NCBI GenBank assembly: GCA_022799115.1
Contig: JAAWNT010000004.1
Location: 48,107-112,106 of the forward strand
Length of the DNA stretch: 64,000 nucleotides
Source: Clostridiales bacterium
GTDB taxonomy: Bacteria; Bacillota; Clostridia; Oscillospirales; Acutalibacteraceae
Direction of reading: 5' to 3'
Shown here: positions 16,652-24,937 of the stretch, one piece after another
Numbering within the stretch: position 1 is the first letter of the stretch
Layout of the letters: the number at the start of each line of letters is the position of its first letter
Notes under the pieces: model-generated
Told to the model about the DNA's origin: nothing
What the model saw: only the letters and a program-made list of their open reading frames with translations
Database searches by the model: none
Position numbers and translations under genes: made by a program

Positions 16652-18049
16652 TTAGGTTTGTCCTTCCGCCTGGTTGGCCTGTGCAACCAGGCTGTTGTTT
16701 TTCCAGCGGCCGGTGCGGTAGTAGATATATGAGATCACGATGCCCAACATCCAGCCCACGGCGTAGGAGAGGAAAATATAGTCCTTCCCCCACATTCCCG
16801 CAATGAGATAAGCCACAGGCACCCGGGCCAGCCACAGCGAGACAAAGGAGGAAATCATGGGCACGATCATCTGGCCGGCTCCACGCAAGGCGCTGCTATA
16901 GATAAAGCTGACGGCCAGCAAAGAATAAAAGGGAAGTACACAGTGAAGATAAGACACTCCAGCCGCGATAACGTCGGGGTTTTGGCTGAACATACGCATT
17001 AGAAAGCCGCTTAACGGATAGAGAATCCCTCCAATCAGCAAACTGCAACCCACAGAGAGAACAAGCCCAGCACGGGTTCCTTTTTTCACCCGATCAATTC
17101 GGGAAGCGCCCATGTTTTGCCCCACATAGGTAGTGATGGCGGTGGTGAAGCTTTGAATGGGCATAAAGGCGAATGTGTCAATCTTGTTGGCGCCGTTAAA
17201 GCCTGCCATAAACGACGAACCATAGCCGTTGACCAGGGACTGCATTACCATAATGCCCACCGAAAATAACGCTTGCTGGATCCCGGAGGGAATGCCCAGC
17301 TTCATAGCCTGAATAAACAGATGCTTATGAAAATGAAACCGAAACGGCTGAATGTGCAGAAATGTATAATGCCTATTGATAAACCGGATGCCGAAGATCC
17401 AGGAGCAGATTTGGGCGATAATGGTCGCCAGCGCCACTCCCATTACACCAAATCCTAAAAAGACTGTGAAGAGCACGTCCAGCACAATGTTGATGACGGT
17501 GGCGATGAGCAAAAAGAAAAGTGAAGTACGGCTGTCTCCCAGACCTTGAAGGATACCGGAATTGATGTTAAAGCCCAAGTTTCCCACAATGCCGATAAAG
17601 ATCACGATCATATAAAGCCGGGCCATTTCCAGAGTGCCGTCGTCGGGCACCTGCATCAAACGCAGCAGGGGATCACTGAGAACAATCCCAAGCAGGGTAA
17701 GGGGAATGGCGCCTACGATCAATGCGGTGTAGATGGTGCTGACGGTGTTTTTAAGCTTTTCAAAATCCTTGGCCCCATAAAACTGAGAAATCATAATAGT
17801 GGCGCCGATGCCAATTCCCATAAACAGGGAACTTAGCATGAAGATGACTGGAAAGCCGGTGCCAACGGCCGCCAGCGCTTTTTCACCAATCACATTGCCC
17901 ACGACGATGCTGTCCACCATATTGTACAGCTGCTGAAAAACATTTCCGATGAGCAGTGGGATGGAAAAGATAAAAATCAATTTGTAAGGATTTCCTGCGG
18001 TCATGTCCGTAACGCCGCCGGACAAGCTCTTTTTGATGTGGCTTTTCAT
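16652..18049 (-). CDS. MATE-family efflux transporter
   Basis: A 465-residue, 12-helix exporter of the MATE/NorM-DinF family. The N-terminal half has GNVFQQLYNMVDSIVVGN, and the equivalent motif recurs in the second half (GIPSGIQQALFSVGIMVMQ), reflecting the internal duplication. Substrates of such Na+ or H+ driven pumps cannot be told from sequence. The start at 18049 follows GAAGGGAAG; the frame is open upstream without a good ribosome site. It directly precedes the preQ1 switch and may be co-transcribed with the queuosine-salvage genes. Confidence 0.9.
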   Translation of the reverse strand: MKSHIKKSLSGGVTDMTAGNPYKLIFIFSIPLLIGNVFQQLYNMVDSIVVGNVIGEKALAAVGTGFPVIFMLSSLFMGIGIGATIMISQFYGAKDFEKLKNTVSTIYTALIVGAIPLTLLGIVLSDPLLRLMQVPDDGTLEMARLYMIVIFIGIVGNLGFNINSGILQGLGDSRTSLFFLLIATVINIVLDVLFTVFLGFGVMGVALATIIAQICSWIFGIRFINRHYTFLHIQPFRFHFHKHLFIQAMKLGIPSGIQQALFSVGIMVMQSLVNGYGSSFMAGFNGANKIDTFAFMPIQSFTTAITTYVGQNMGASRIDRVKKGTRAGLVLSVGCSLLIGGILYPLSGFLMRMFSQNPDVIAAGVSYLHCVLPFYSLLAVSFIYSSALRGAGQMIVPMISSFVSLWLARVPVAYLIAGMWGKDYIFLSYAVGWMLGIVISYIYYRTGRWKNNSLVAQANQAEGQT

Positions 18050-18223
18050 GATGTTCTTCCCTTCGGATTCGTTGTAGATCAAAATATTATAGCACATCAA
18101 AAGAAAAAAAGCACCTGTTTGGCGAAAAGAGAACCAAGCGGTTTCATCCGGCATAATTTTTCACACAGTGGAGTTCTAACCGCGCCGACTTGTCCATATG
18201 ATTCTGTGTAGAGGTGAGAGAGC

Positions 18224-19237
18224 ATGAAGGATCCATATACGGAACAGCGATTCGACAGCGCGGTATCTTGCGTACATAACCGGCTAAAAGAGGCGTTGCT
18301 CCGCGTGCCCAATCGGATCAAACGTTCCGCGCAGGAGATTCGTTTGCGGGCGGGACGCCCGGTTACAGTATGCGGAGGCTTACAGTCCCATTTTATCACA
18401 CCGGAGGGGGTCCCTTCCGCGTGGGGAACTCCCGGTCTATTGACCGTCACGCCGGAGGATCTTAGCGAAACCTTTCGTATCATGTGTGATTATTCGGTTT
18501 ATAGCTATCAAAACGATATCAAAAATGGGTTTGTTACGATTAACGGCGGACATCGTGTGGGCCTGTGCGGAACAGCGGTGTTCCACCATGGAGAGATGAC
18601 GGGAATCCGCGATATTTCCTCTCTGAATATCCGGATTTCCCGACAAATCTATGGGGCGGCGGACGGCCTATTGGAATGCTGGAACAAAACGGGAGGGCTT
18701 CTGCTGGCCGGAGCTCCATGCAGCGGAAAAACCACAATTTTACGGGATTTGGCCCGTCAGCTTTCCACTGGGTCCACAGGGACTATGCGAAAAGTTGTGG
18801 TGGTAGATGAGCGGGGCGAGCTTTCCGGAACTTGCTCTGGGGTATGCCACAACGATTTGGGGTTAAGCGACGTGCTCAACGGATACCAAAAGGGAGAAGG
18901 AATTTTACAGGCGGTGCGCTGCCTTTCTCCCGACGTGGTGGTCTGCGACGAGGTGGGAAATCTCAGTGATATCTCGGCCATTGAAGAGGGGCTTAACGCA
19001 GGGGTGGAGATGATTGCAAGCATTCACGCCGGCAGTCTGGAGGAGCTTTTTCGTAGGAAGCAGGCGCGACGGCTGCTGGAAACAGGGGCGTTTACACAGG
19101 TGGCCCTGCTGAAAACCAGCCGGTCGCCGGGCGGCATACAGGGAGTTTACAAGGTTGGTGATGAGGATGTTAAAGCTGGCGGGATGTATTTTGATGATTG
19201 CGGCGGGAGCAGGGGCGGGGTATTTGCAGTCCCATAG
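18224..19237 (+). CDS. spoIIIAA: Stage III sporulation protein AA (secretion-type ATPase)
   Basis: The 337-residue protein is an ATPase related to type II/IV secretion motors that powers the SpoIIIA-SpoIIQ channel between mother cell and forespore. The Walker A loop is GAPCSGKTT at about 163-171, the Asp box is VVVDERGELSG, and VRCLSPDVVVCDEVG is Walker B. The C-terminus is longer than usual and overlaps spoIIIAB by about 77 bases. A TAGAGGTGAGAG ribosome site precedes the ATG. A weak sigma-E-like CATATGATT lies at about 18195, as expected for a mother-cell operon. Confidence 0.95.
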   Translation: MKDPYTEQRFDSAVSCVHNRLKEALLRVPNRIKRSAQEIRLRAGRPVTVCGGLQSHFITPEGVPSAWGTPGLLTVTPEDLSETFRIMCDYSVYSYQNDIKNGFVTINGGHRVGLCGTAVFHHGEMTGIRDISSLNIRISRQIYGAADGLLECWNKTGGLLLAGAPCSGKTTILRDLARQLSTGSTGTMRKVVVVDERGELSGTCSGVCHNDLGLSDVLNGYQKGEGILQAVRCLSPDVVVCDEVGNLSDISAIEEGLNAGVEMIASIHAGSLEELFRRKQARRLLETGAFTQVALLKTSRSPGGIQGVYKVGDEDVKAGGMYFDDCGGSRGGVFAVP

Positions 19238-19673
19238 GCTGACCATGCGGGTGCGTTTTTTGGAACAGTATCTGAAATGGATCTCTCAGTTGGAAACAGA
19301 AATTCGATATTGCGCCGAGGGGATCCCCAGGCTATTGAACAAACACGGCAAGGAGGCGGAGATGCTCTCCTTTTTAAAAAATTGTGCGGATCAATTGCAA
19401 AAAGGGCTCCCGTTTCCCGACGCCTGGAAGCAGGCGGTGCAGGAGATTTCCAGCGATTACGGATTAAAACCGGACGACCTCCATTTGGTGCTGGAATTTG
19501 GCAATGGATTGGGGGCCAGCGACATTGACGGTCAGACTGCCCACTGCCGGATGCATCGGGAGCTTCTGCAAACTCACTTGGAAAACGCCAGAGAGGAAAA
19601 ACAAAAAAAGGGGCGGCTCTATATCATGCTGGGCTTATTTGGCGGCATTGGCGTTGCGCTGTTGATCCTGTGA
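19161..19673 (+). CDS. spoIIIAB: Stage III sporulation protein AB
   Basis: The 170-residue protein has an N-terminal membrane anchor (CILMIAAGAGAGYL), a helical domain with the family signature RFLEQYLKWISQLETEIRY, and a C-terminal membrane segment (LGLFGGIGVALLIL). It resembles GspF-like secretion proteins and is part of the forespore channel. The ATG at 19161 was preferred for AAGG six bases upstream; ATG 19167 and TTG 19155 are alternatives. It overlaps spoIIIAA. Confidence 0.92.
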   Translation: MRMLKLAGCILMIAAGAGAGYLQSHRLTMRVRFLEQYLKWISQLETEIRYCAEGIPRLLNKHGKEAEMLSFLKNCADQLQKGLPFPDAWKQAVQEISSDYGLKPDDLHLVLEFGNGLGASDIDGQTAHCRMHRELLQTHLENAREEKQKKGRLYIMLGLFGGIGVALLIL

Positions 19674-19769
19674 ATCGTAAGAGGGCATTTTCCGCCAGGG
19701 CAGAGGCGTCGTTTGCAGTAGACAATCCTGCCGGAAAGACAAACATTCGTATAAAACGGAGGAAAGACA

Positions 19770-19964
19770 ATGGATGTGAATTTAATTTTCAAAATTGCCG
19801 CGATTGGAATCATCGTCGCTGTACTCAACCAGGTGCTGATTCGCTCAGGACGGGAAGAGCAGGCCATGATGACCACTTTGGCCGGGTTGATTGTGGTGCT
19901 GATGATGATTATACAACAGATCGATTCGCTGTTTACAGCCATTAAATCGATCTTTGGACTATAG
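19770..19964 (+). CDS. spoIIIAC: Stage III sporulation protein AC
   Basis: A 64-residue protein with two membrane helices (about 6-24 and 36-56) joined by the loop RSGREEQAMM, the family signature. It is an integral membrane part of the SpoIIIA channel. GGAGGAAAGACA precedes the ATG. There is a 96-base gap after spoIIIAB and only 2 bases before spoIIIAD. Confidence 0.93.
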   Translation: MDVNLIFKIAAIGIIVAVLNQVLIRSGREEQAMMTTLAGLIVVLMMIIQQIDSLFTAIKSIFGL

Positions 19965-19966
19965 CG

Positions 19967-20356
19967 ATGGAGATCGTGGCGCTGTGCGGAATCGCCGTTT
20001 TGGCTGCGGCTTTTTCCGTAATGCTTAGAAAATACAACCCGGAATACTCTTTTATCATCAGTTTGGGGGCCGGGGTTCTCATTCTTCTGTTGATTCTATC
20101 GAAAATCACGCCGGCGGTGTCGCAGATTAAAAATTTGCTGTCGGCTACCGGGCTTTCCTCCGAATACGGGGGGATTTTATTTAAATCCCTGGGCGTATGC
20201 TTTCTTACCCAGTTTGCCGCCGATTCCTGCCGGGATTCCGGAGAAGGCGCTATGGCTTCTAAAGTGGAGTTGGCGGGAAAAATTATGATTGTTCTGCTTT
20301 CTCTGCCGCTGTTTGAAAAAATTGCCCAAACGGCTGTCCAGCTGATAGGAGGGTAG
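19967..20356 (+). CDS. spoIIIAD: Stage III sporulation protein AD
   Basis: A 129-residue membrane protein with about four hydrophobic segments, the family stretch MLRKYNPEYSFIISLGAGV, and SLGVCFLTQFAADSCRDSGE. It is homologous in part to SpoIIIAC and sits in the same channel. It ends in a segment that also carries the spoIIIAE ribosome site, showing tight operon packing. Confidence 0.93.
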   Translation: MEIVALCGIAVLAAAFSVMLRKYNPEYSFIISLGAGVLILLLILSKITPAVSQIKNLLSATGLSSEYGGILFKSLGVCFLTQFAADSCRDSGEGAMASKVELAGKIMIVLLSLPLFEKIAQTAVQLIGG

Positions 20357-20358
20357 CG

Positions 20359-21522
20359 ATGAAGGTAAAAACATGGTTATTCCTTCTGCTGTTTTTTCTT
20401 CTATTCGCTCTGCCGGTGAATGCCCAGGCCGATACGCCTCCCCTCTCAGAAGACAGCCGGGACTACTATCAGCAGCAGGTGGAACTCAGCGGTGCGGACG
20501 AGCTTACCAATGAGTTGCCCAATGATACCCGTGTGATGATGGAACATATGGGGATCAACGGCGCGGATTGGGAAAGCCTGCAATCCCTTACCCCGTCTGC
20601 CATTTTTAGCCAGATTGCTTCCATGGCACAAACCCAGTCTTCAGGGCCGCTGAAAGCGGCGGTAGAAGTATTGGCGGTTATGCTGCTTTGCGCCTTGCTG
20701 GAGGGAATGAAGCTTTCACTGGGAGACCGTCCCATGTCGGGCGTCATGGGGGTGGTGAGCACCCTATGTGTGTGCACCATTCTCATTCTTCCCATCGTAT
20801 CCTGTGTTGAATCGGCAGCCGGGGTAATCAAAGGGGCGTCCGGATTTATGCTTTGTTATGTACCGGTTATCGCTGGGATCATGATTGCCGGCGGACAGAC
20901 CGTATCCGCCGCCTCCTATCATCTGATGATGGTGGGGGCGGGGGAGGTAATCTCCCAGATTGCCACTGGCTTTTTGGTACCCATGCTTAGTATTTTCCTG
21001 GGATTGTCCATCACGGCCTCTATTTCGCCCAGGCTTAACCTGAATGGTATTTGCGAAACCTTCAGTAAGGTGGTCAAATGGGTGTTGGGCATAGTGATGA
21101 CCATTTTTGTTAGCTTGCTTACCTTGCAAACGGTGGTGGGCGCCGCCGCGGATACCACAGGCACCAAGGCGGTTAAATTTGCCATCAGCAGCTTTATTCC
21201 CGTGGTGGGCGGGGCGCTCAGCGACGCGTTCAATACGGTGCAGGGGTATGTTCGGCTGCTTAAATCCGGCGTGGGCGCCTTTGGAATCCTGGCGGCGGGG
21301 TGCATCTTTTTGCCGGTGATTCTGCAATGCCTTTTATGGTTGGCTTCGGTCCATATATGCGCCTGTGTTGGAGATATCTTCGATCTTAAACAGCTGTCCT
21401 CGCTGCTGCGCGCGGCGGGCAAGGTGATAAGCATGCTGCTGGCCATTATCCTATGCTGTATGACAATTTTAACGGTATCCACAGTGCTGGTGCTGGTAAT
21501 CGGAGGAGGTGCGGCGGCATGA
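20359..21522 (+). CDS. spoIIIAE: Stage III sporulation protein AE
   Basis: The 387-residue multi-spanning membrane protein begins with a signal-like segment, has an external domain of about 80 residues, then about eight hydrophobic segments. ISPRLNLNGICETFSKVVKW and the AVKFAISSFIPVVGGALSDAFNT stretch are conserved in the family. SpoIIIAE is thought to be a core membrane unit of the channel. GGAGGGTAGCG precedes the ATG; the stop overlaps the spoIIIAF start (ATGA). Confidence 0.94.
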   Translation: MKVKTWLFLLLFFLLFALPVNAQADTPPLSEDSRDYYQQQVELSGADELTNELPNDTRVMMEHMGINGADWESLQSLTPSAIFSQIASMAQTQSSGPLKAAVEVLAVMLLCALLEGMKLSLGDRPMSGVMGVVSTLCVCTILILPIVSCVESAAGVIKGASGFMLCYVPVIAGIMIAGGQTVSAASYHLMMVGAGEVISQIATGFLVPMLSIFLGLSITASISPRLNLNGICETFSKVVKWVLGIVMTIFVSLLTLQTVVGAAADTTGTKAVKFAISSFIPVVGGALSDAFNTVQGYVRLLKSGVGAFGILAAGCIFLPVILQCLLWLASVHICACVGDIFDLKQLSSLLRAAGKVISMLLAIILCCMTILTVSTVLVLVIGGGAAA

Positions 21523-22001
21523 ACAGCGTGATACAGTGGGCCACTGTAGTCTGTCTGGCGGCGGTTGTGGGGGCGATGGTGGAACTGGTAACCCCCTCGG
21601 GGCGTATGGAGAAAATGGTACGGTTTGTGTTGGGGGCCTTTATGATTTGCGCAATCATCACTCCTTTGACCGGCACAGCCTTTAAAATAACCTTTGATTT
21701 TTCAGACTCCTCTCCGCAAAATCAGGAGAGGATAGAATCCTTTGAGGAACAACTGGATCGGCAGACCCTGCAAGTGGCGGCAAATAACATCAAAGCGTTA
21801 GCGCAGGAGGCTCTGGCGGAGGAGGGGATTACTCCCCAAAAAATTGAGGTTTTTATGGATACTTCGGACAAGAACAGCATATCCATTACTAATCTGGCGG
21901 TGAGTCTGGATCAGAGCCAGGAGGCCAGCCGTGTAAAAGCCAGACAAATACTGGAAAGTAAATTGGGCCTTGTAACGGAAGTAACCATTGATGAGAGGTG
22001 A
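21519..22001 (+). CDS. spoIIIAF: Stage III sporulation protein AF
   Basis: The 160-residue protein has two N-terminal membrane segments (about 9-28 and 37-55) and a soluble domain with TLQVAANNIKALAQEALAEE. It is related to ring-forming domains of secretion systems. The start at 21519 has GGAGGAGGT upstream and overlaps the spoIIIAE stop by 4 bases. Confidence 0.92.
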   Translation: MNSVIQWATVVCLAAVVGAMVELVTPSGRMEKMVRFVLGAFMICAIITPLTGTAFKITFDFSDSSPQNQERIESFEEQLDRQTLQVAANNIKALAQEALAEEGITPQKIEVFMDTSDKNSISITNLAVSLDQSQEASRVKARQILESKLGLVTEVTIDER

Positions 22002-22005
22002 TGAC

Positions 22006-22584
22006 ATGCAAGAGAACAAACAGGAAAGCGGCGTAAAAAAGTTTTTTTCCGGCTTGGGAGGGGATAAATTTAAAAATATCATCATCGTTGCAGGGCTGAT
22101 TGGCATTGCGCTCATCTTTTTGTCCAGCTTTGTAAAAATTCCCTCTTCCCAGGAAAAACAGGAACAGCAGCCCCGCGTGGTGATGACCGCAGACGAATAC
22201 GCCGGTCAACTGGAGGCGAGTCTCACCGACCTGATTTCCAGCATTCAGGGGGCGGGAACGGCAAAGGTGATGGTCACCCTGGAAAACGGAGTGGAAACCA
22301 AATACGCCACCGAGCAAAAAACAAATTCGGAATTCTCCGAGGAGAAAACCAACGGAGAAACCACGCGCTCCCAGCAGATAGGAGACTCCGAAATCAAATA
22401 TATCACCGTTCGGGATGCCAATGGGGCGGAACGGGCGCTGGCCGTCACAGAAATTCAGCCGACCGTCAAGGGGGTGGTGGTGGTTTGTTCCGGCGGGGAG
22501 AACCCTGTGGTGCAGCAGAGAATCATCGACGCAGTTACCACAGCGCTCAATGTCTCCTCCAAACGGGTATGCGTCATCCGATAA
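22006..22584 (+). CDS. spoIIIAG: Stage III sporulation protein AG
   Basis: The 192-residue protein has one membrane anchor at about 23-42 and a ring-building domain homologous to secretin-associated modules; known SpoIIIAG forms a large ring in the intermembrane space. AGTAKVMVTLENGVETKYA and EIQPTVKGVVVVCSGGENP are family signatures. The ATG at 22006 follows GAGAGGTGATGAC. The stop is followed by a 198-base gap before spoIIIAH. Confidence 0.94.
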   Translation: MQENKQESGVKKFFSGLGGDKFKNIIIVAGLIGIALIFLSSFVKIPSSQEKQEQQPRVVMTADEYAGQLEASLTDLISSIQGAGTAKVMVTLENGVETKYATEQKTNSEFSEEKTNGETTRSQQIGDSEIKYITVRDANGAERALAVTEIQPTVKGVVVVCSGGENPVVQQRIIDAVTTALNVSSKRVCVIR

Positions 22585-22782
22585 CCGGAGACTGTCCCCA
22601 CAGCATGAGATAAACCCGGGATTTTTCAAAAATACAGGGTAAGGCAGGCATTTTTCGATTGCCCAATCAATACAAATGGATTGGGAGCAAGAAAAAAGGG
22701 CGAGCCCAGCGCTGCCAAACAAACCCAGGCGCCAAAGCTTCCCAGCGCATCCCAGAATGAAAGTACAGGAGGAATTATTATT

Positions 22783-23376
22783 ATGACATTCGGCAAAAGA
22801 CAACTTGTTCTTGCAGCCCTGGTGGTGGCATTGGGCGCGGCAGTATACTTAAATTGGCAATTCTCCGGAAACAACGATCTATTGGCCACCAACACTGTGG
22901 AATCCGGAAAAGAGCTGGGGGAAGCGGAGTATGTAAACCAAAACTCGGTTTCCTCGCTGGTCAGCGGCGGAGAGGAATCCTCTCAAGAGGGAAACGATTC
23001 CTCCACAACCAGTATCAGCGCCAGCGCAGAGCAATATTTCGCACAAGCCAAGGTTTCCCGCAAGCAGGCCCGCGACGAAGCGATGGATACTCTCAAAGAC
23101 GTCCTAGACAGCGTGCAGTCCAATGATTCCGCAAAGGCGGAAGCGGTCAAGCAGGCGGCGGAAATCGCGAAAAACATGGAACAGGAAAATAACATTGAAA
23201 ATCTGATGAAGGCCAAGGGATTTGCCGAGTGTGTGGCATTTATACAAAACGGAGAATGCAGCGTTGTGGTGAGCACCACGGGACTGCTGGATAACGAAGC
23301 CATCACCATCAAGGACATCGTTGCAGGTCAGTCGGGAATTACCTACGATAAGATTAAGATTATTGAGGCCAAATAG
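22783..23376 (+). CDS. spoIIIAH: Stage III sporulation protein AH
   Basis: A 197-residue protein with one N-terminal membrane helix (QLVLAALVVALGAAVYLNW) and a ring-forming domain with SRKQARDEAMDTLKDVLDS. SpoIIIAH pairs across the intermembrane space with forespore SpoIIQ. The linker (about 45-80) is Ser/Asn/Glu rich. The start has AGGAGGAATTATTATT upstream; the frame is open for 34 more codons, but those residues lack family character. It is the last gene of the spoIIIA operon. Confidence 0.94.
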   Translation: MTFGKRQLVLAALVVALGAAVYLNWQFSGNNDLLATNTVESGKELGEAEYVNQNSVSSLVSGGEESSQEGNDSSTTSISASAEQYFAQAKVSRKQARDEAMDTLKDVLDSVQSNDSAKAEAVKQAAEIAKNMEQENNIENLMKAKGFAECVAFIQNGECSVVVSTTGLLDNEAITIKDIVAGQSGITYDKIKIIEAK

Positions 23377-23462
23377 AGTTCGCTGTCAGGCTGCGTTTCG
23401 GAAGGAGAGAGAAAGCAAAAGTCCTTATAAAAATAAAAATGTTTTTTCATCCAGTTGGAAGT

Positions 23463-23492
23463 TTGCAAAGTTACGGCTGTTTGTGTTATAAT
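23463..23492 (+). promoter_or_regulatory. Candidate sigma-A promoter of nusB
   Basis: TTGCAA (23463-23468), 18 bases, TATAAT (23487-23492). It lies before the terminator-like hairpin at 23551, so a transcript from here would cross that hairpin before nusB. Confidence 0.6.
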
Positions 23493-23550
23493 GACACCAT
23501 CAAGCAATATAGCGGCGAACGATTGACAATTGGATGATTGCTGGAACAAA

Positions 23551-23583
23551 CCCTCCACGTCACCGGTGGAGGGTTATTTTTTA
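23551..23583 (+). terminator. Terminator or attenuator ahead of nusB
   Basis: CCCTCCAC (23551-23558) pairs with GTGGAGGG (23566-23573), followed by TTATTTTTT. It is 175 bases after the spoIIIAH stop and 16 before nusB. It can end the spoIIIA transcript, but because a promoter lies upstream of it, it may also attenuate nusB expression. Confidence 0.8.
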
Positions 23584-23598
23584 TAAGGAGCCGGTTTT

Positions 23599-24006
23599 AT
23601 GAACAGAAGAGAAGCAAGAGAACAGGCCTTTTTCCTGGCATTTGAAAAAACATTTAAGGATGAGTCGTTGGATGAGATCGTGGATGCGGCTCTACTGGCG
23701 CGCGACTGCGAAATCAGCGATTTTGCACGGAGGGTGTTTAACGGAGTTGAACAGAACAAACAGCAGATCGATGGACTGATTGAGGAGAACATCATTGGCT
23801 GGAAGAAAGATCGGTTGTCCCGGGTTGCGGTTTCCGTACTGCGAATCGCTTTGTTTGAGATGCTGTTTGAAGAGGGAATTCCTGTAAGCGTCTCCATCAA
23901 TGAGGCGGTGGATCTTGCCAAGACCTATGGCACCGGGGACGACGCTTCCTTTATCAACGGGGTGTTGGGATCGGTATCCCGAAAGCTGGATCAGGATCAT
24001 GCATAA
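23599..24006 (+). CDS. nusB: Transcription antitermination factor NusB
   Basis: The 135-residue all-helical protein binds boxA RNA with NusE/S10 in rRNA antitermination. RREAREQAFFLAFE and the C-terminal SVSINEAVDLAKTYGTGDDASFINGVLG are hallmarks. GGAGCCGGTTTT precedes the ATG. Its last 8 bases overlap the following gene. In Bacillus the gene before folD and xseA is nusB, so this is the conserved place. Confidence 0.94.
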   Translation: MNRREAREQAFFLAFEKTFKDESLDEIVDAALLARDCEISDFARRVFNGVEQNKQQIDGLIEENIIGWKKDRLSRVAVSVLRIALFEMLFEEGIPVSVSINEAVDLAKTYGTGDDASFINGVLGSVSRKLDQDHA

Positions 24007-24937
24007 GGTATTGGGCATTGATACCAGCAACTATACCACATCGGCGGCCATTTTTGATCCGGAGACCGGCGATCTTCTCCACAAAAAACAGCTGCTTCCG
24101 GTCAAGCAGGGACAGATGGGGCTTCGACAGAGCGACGCGGTGTTCCATCATACCCAGCAGTTACCGGGCATTTTGGAACAGCTGCTGGAAGGAGAAGCAT
24201 CGCCTCCCGCGGCATTGGGCGCCTCCTTGCGCCCCAGGGATGTGGAGGGCTCCTATATGCCCTGTTTTACCGTAGGCGGAGGCGCTGCCCGGTCATTGGC
24301 AGCGGCGCTTGGCGTTCCGTTGTTTGGATTTTCTCATCAAGCGGGCCATATTGCGGCTGGACTTTATTCCGCTGGACGGCTGGATTTGCTATCCGAACGC
24401 TTTTTGGCGTTTCATGTATCCGGCGGAACCACCGAGGCGGTGCTGGTTCGTCCCGACCCTGACCGTGTGATTTCCTGTGAGCTTCTGGCGCGCACATTGG
24501 ATCTCAACGCGGGACAAGCCATCGACCGGGTGGGCGGGATGCTGGGGCTGCCTTTTCCGGCAGGCCCGGCTTTGGAGCAGTTGGCGCTCACCTGCCGGAG
24601 TAATATAAAGGTGCGTCCGGTGGTCAAAGGGACCGACTGCTGCCTGTCTGGTGTGGAAAACCAGTGCCGCGCCATGTTGGACAAGGGCGAAGAGCCCCCA
24701 ACAATCGCCGGATTCTGTATTGCTTCTATCGGGGAAACCCTGGCTTTGATGTGCCGCAGGCTGTTAGAGCAGTACGGCCCGCTTCCAGTATTGTTTGCAG
24801 GAGGAGTCATGTCCAACGGGATCATACGGAAACGATTTACCGAGGAATTTGACGGGTTGTTTGCGCAACCGGAATTTTCCGCGGACAATGCCGCGGGCAT
24901 TGCAGTGTTGTCCGCAGTAAAGGCGGGAATGCGATGA
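23999..24937 (+). CDS. TsaD-like M22/Kae1-family paralog
   Basis: The 312-residue protein belongs to the ASKHA-fold Kae1/TsaD (peptidase M22) family. It begins VLGIDTSNYTTSAAIFD, has the metal-binding HQAGH at about 113-117 and FHVSGGTTEAVLV, and ends with AGGVMSNGIIR and FSADNAAGIAVLS. It is shorter and more divergent than TsaD, so it is probably not the essential t6A enzyme but the clostridial paralog found beside nusB/xseA. Its role is unknown. It occupies the place of folD in the Bacillus gene order and is coupled to both neighbours by overlapping codons. Confidence 0.82.
   Translation: MHKVLGIDTSNYTTSAAIFDPETGDLLHKKQLLPVKQGQMGLRQSDAVFHHTQQLPGILEQLLEGEASPPAALGASLRPRDVEGSYMPCFTVGGGAARSLAAALGVPLFGFSHQAGHIAAGLYSAGRLDLLSERFLAFHVSGGTTEAVLVRPDPDRVISCELLARTLDLNAGQAIDRVGGMLGLPFPAGPALEQLALTCRSNIKVRPVVKGTDCCLSGVENQCRAMLDKGEEPPTIAGFCIASIGETLALMCRRLLEQYGPLPVLFAGGVMSNGIIRKRFTEEFDGLFAQPEFSADNAAGIAVLSAVKAGMR

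Noticed and set aside
21889..22803. A 304-codon minus-strand reading frame
   Set aside because: It is antisense to spoIIIAG and spoIIIAH, both well supported, and has no family features.
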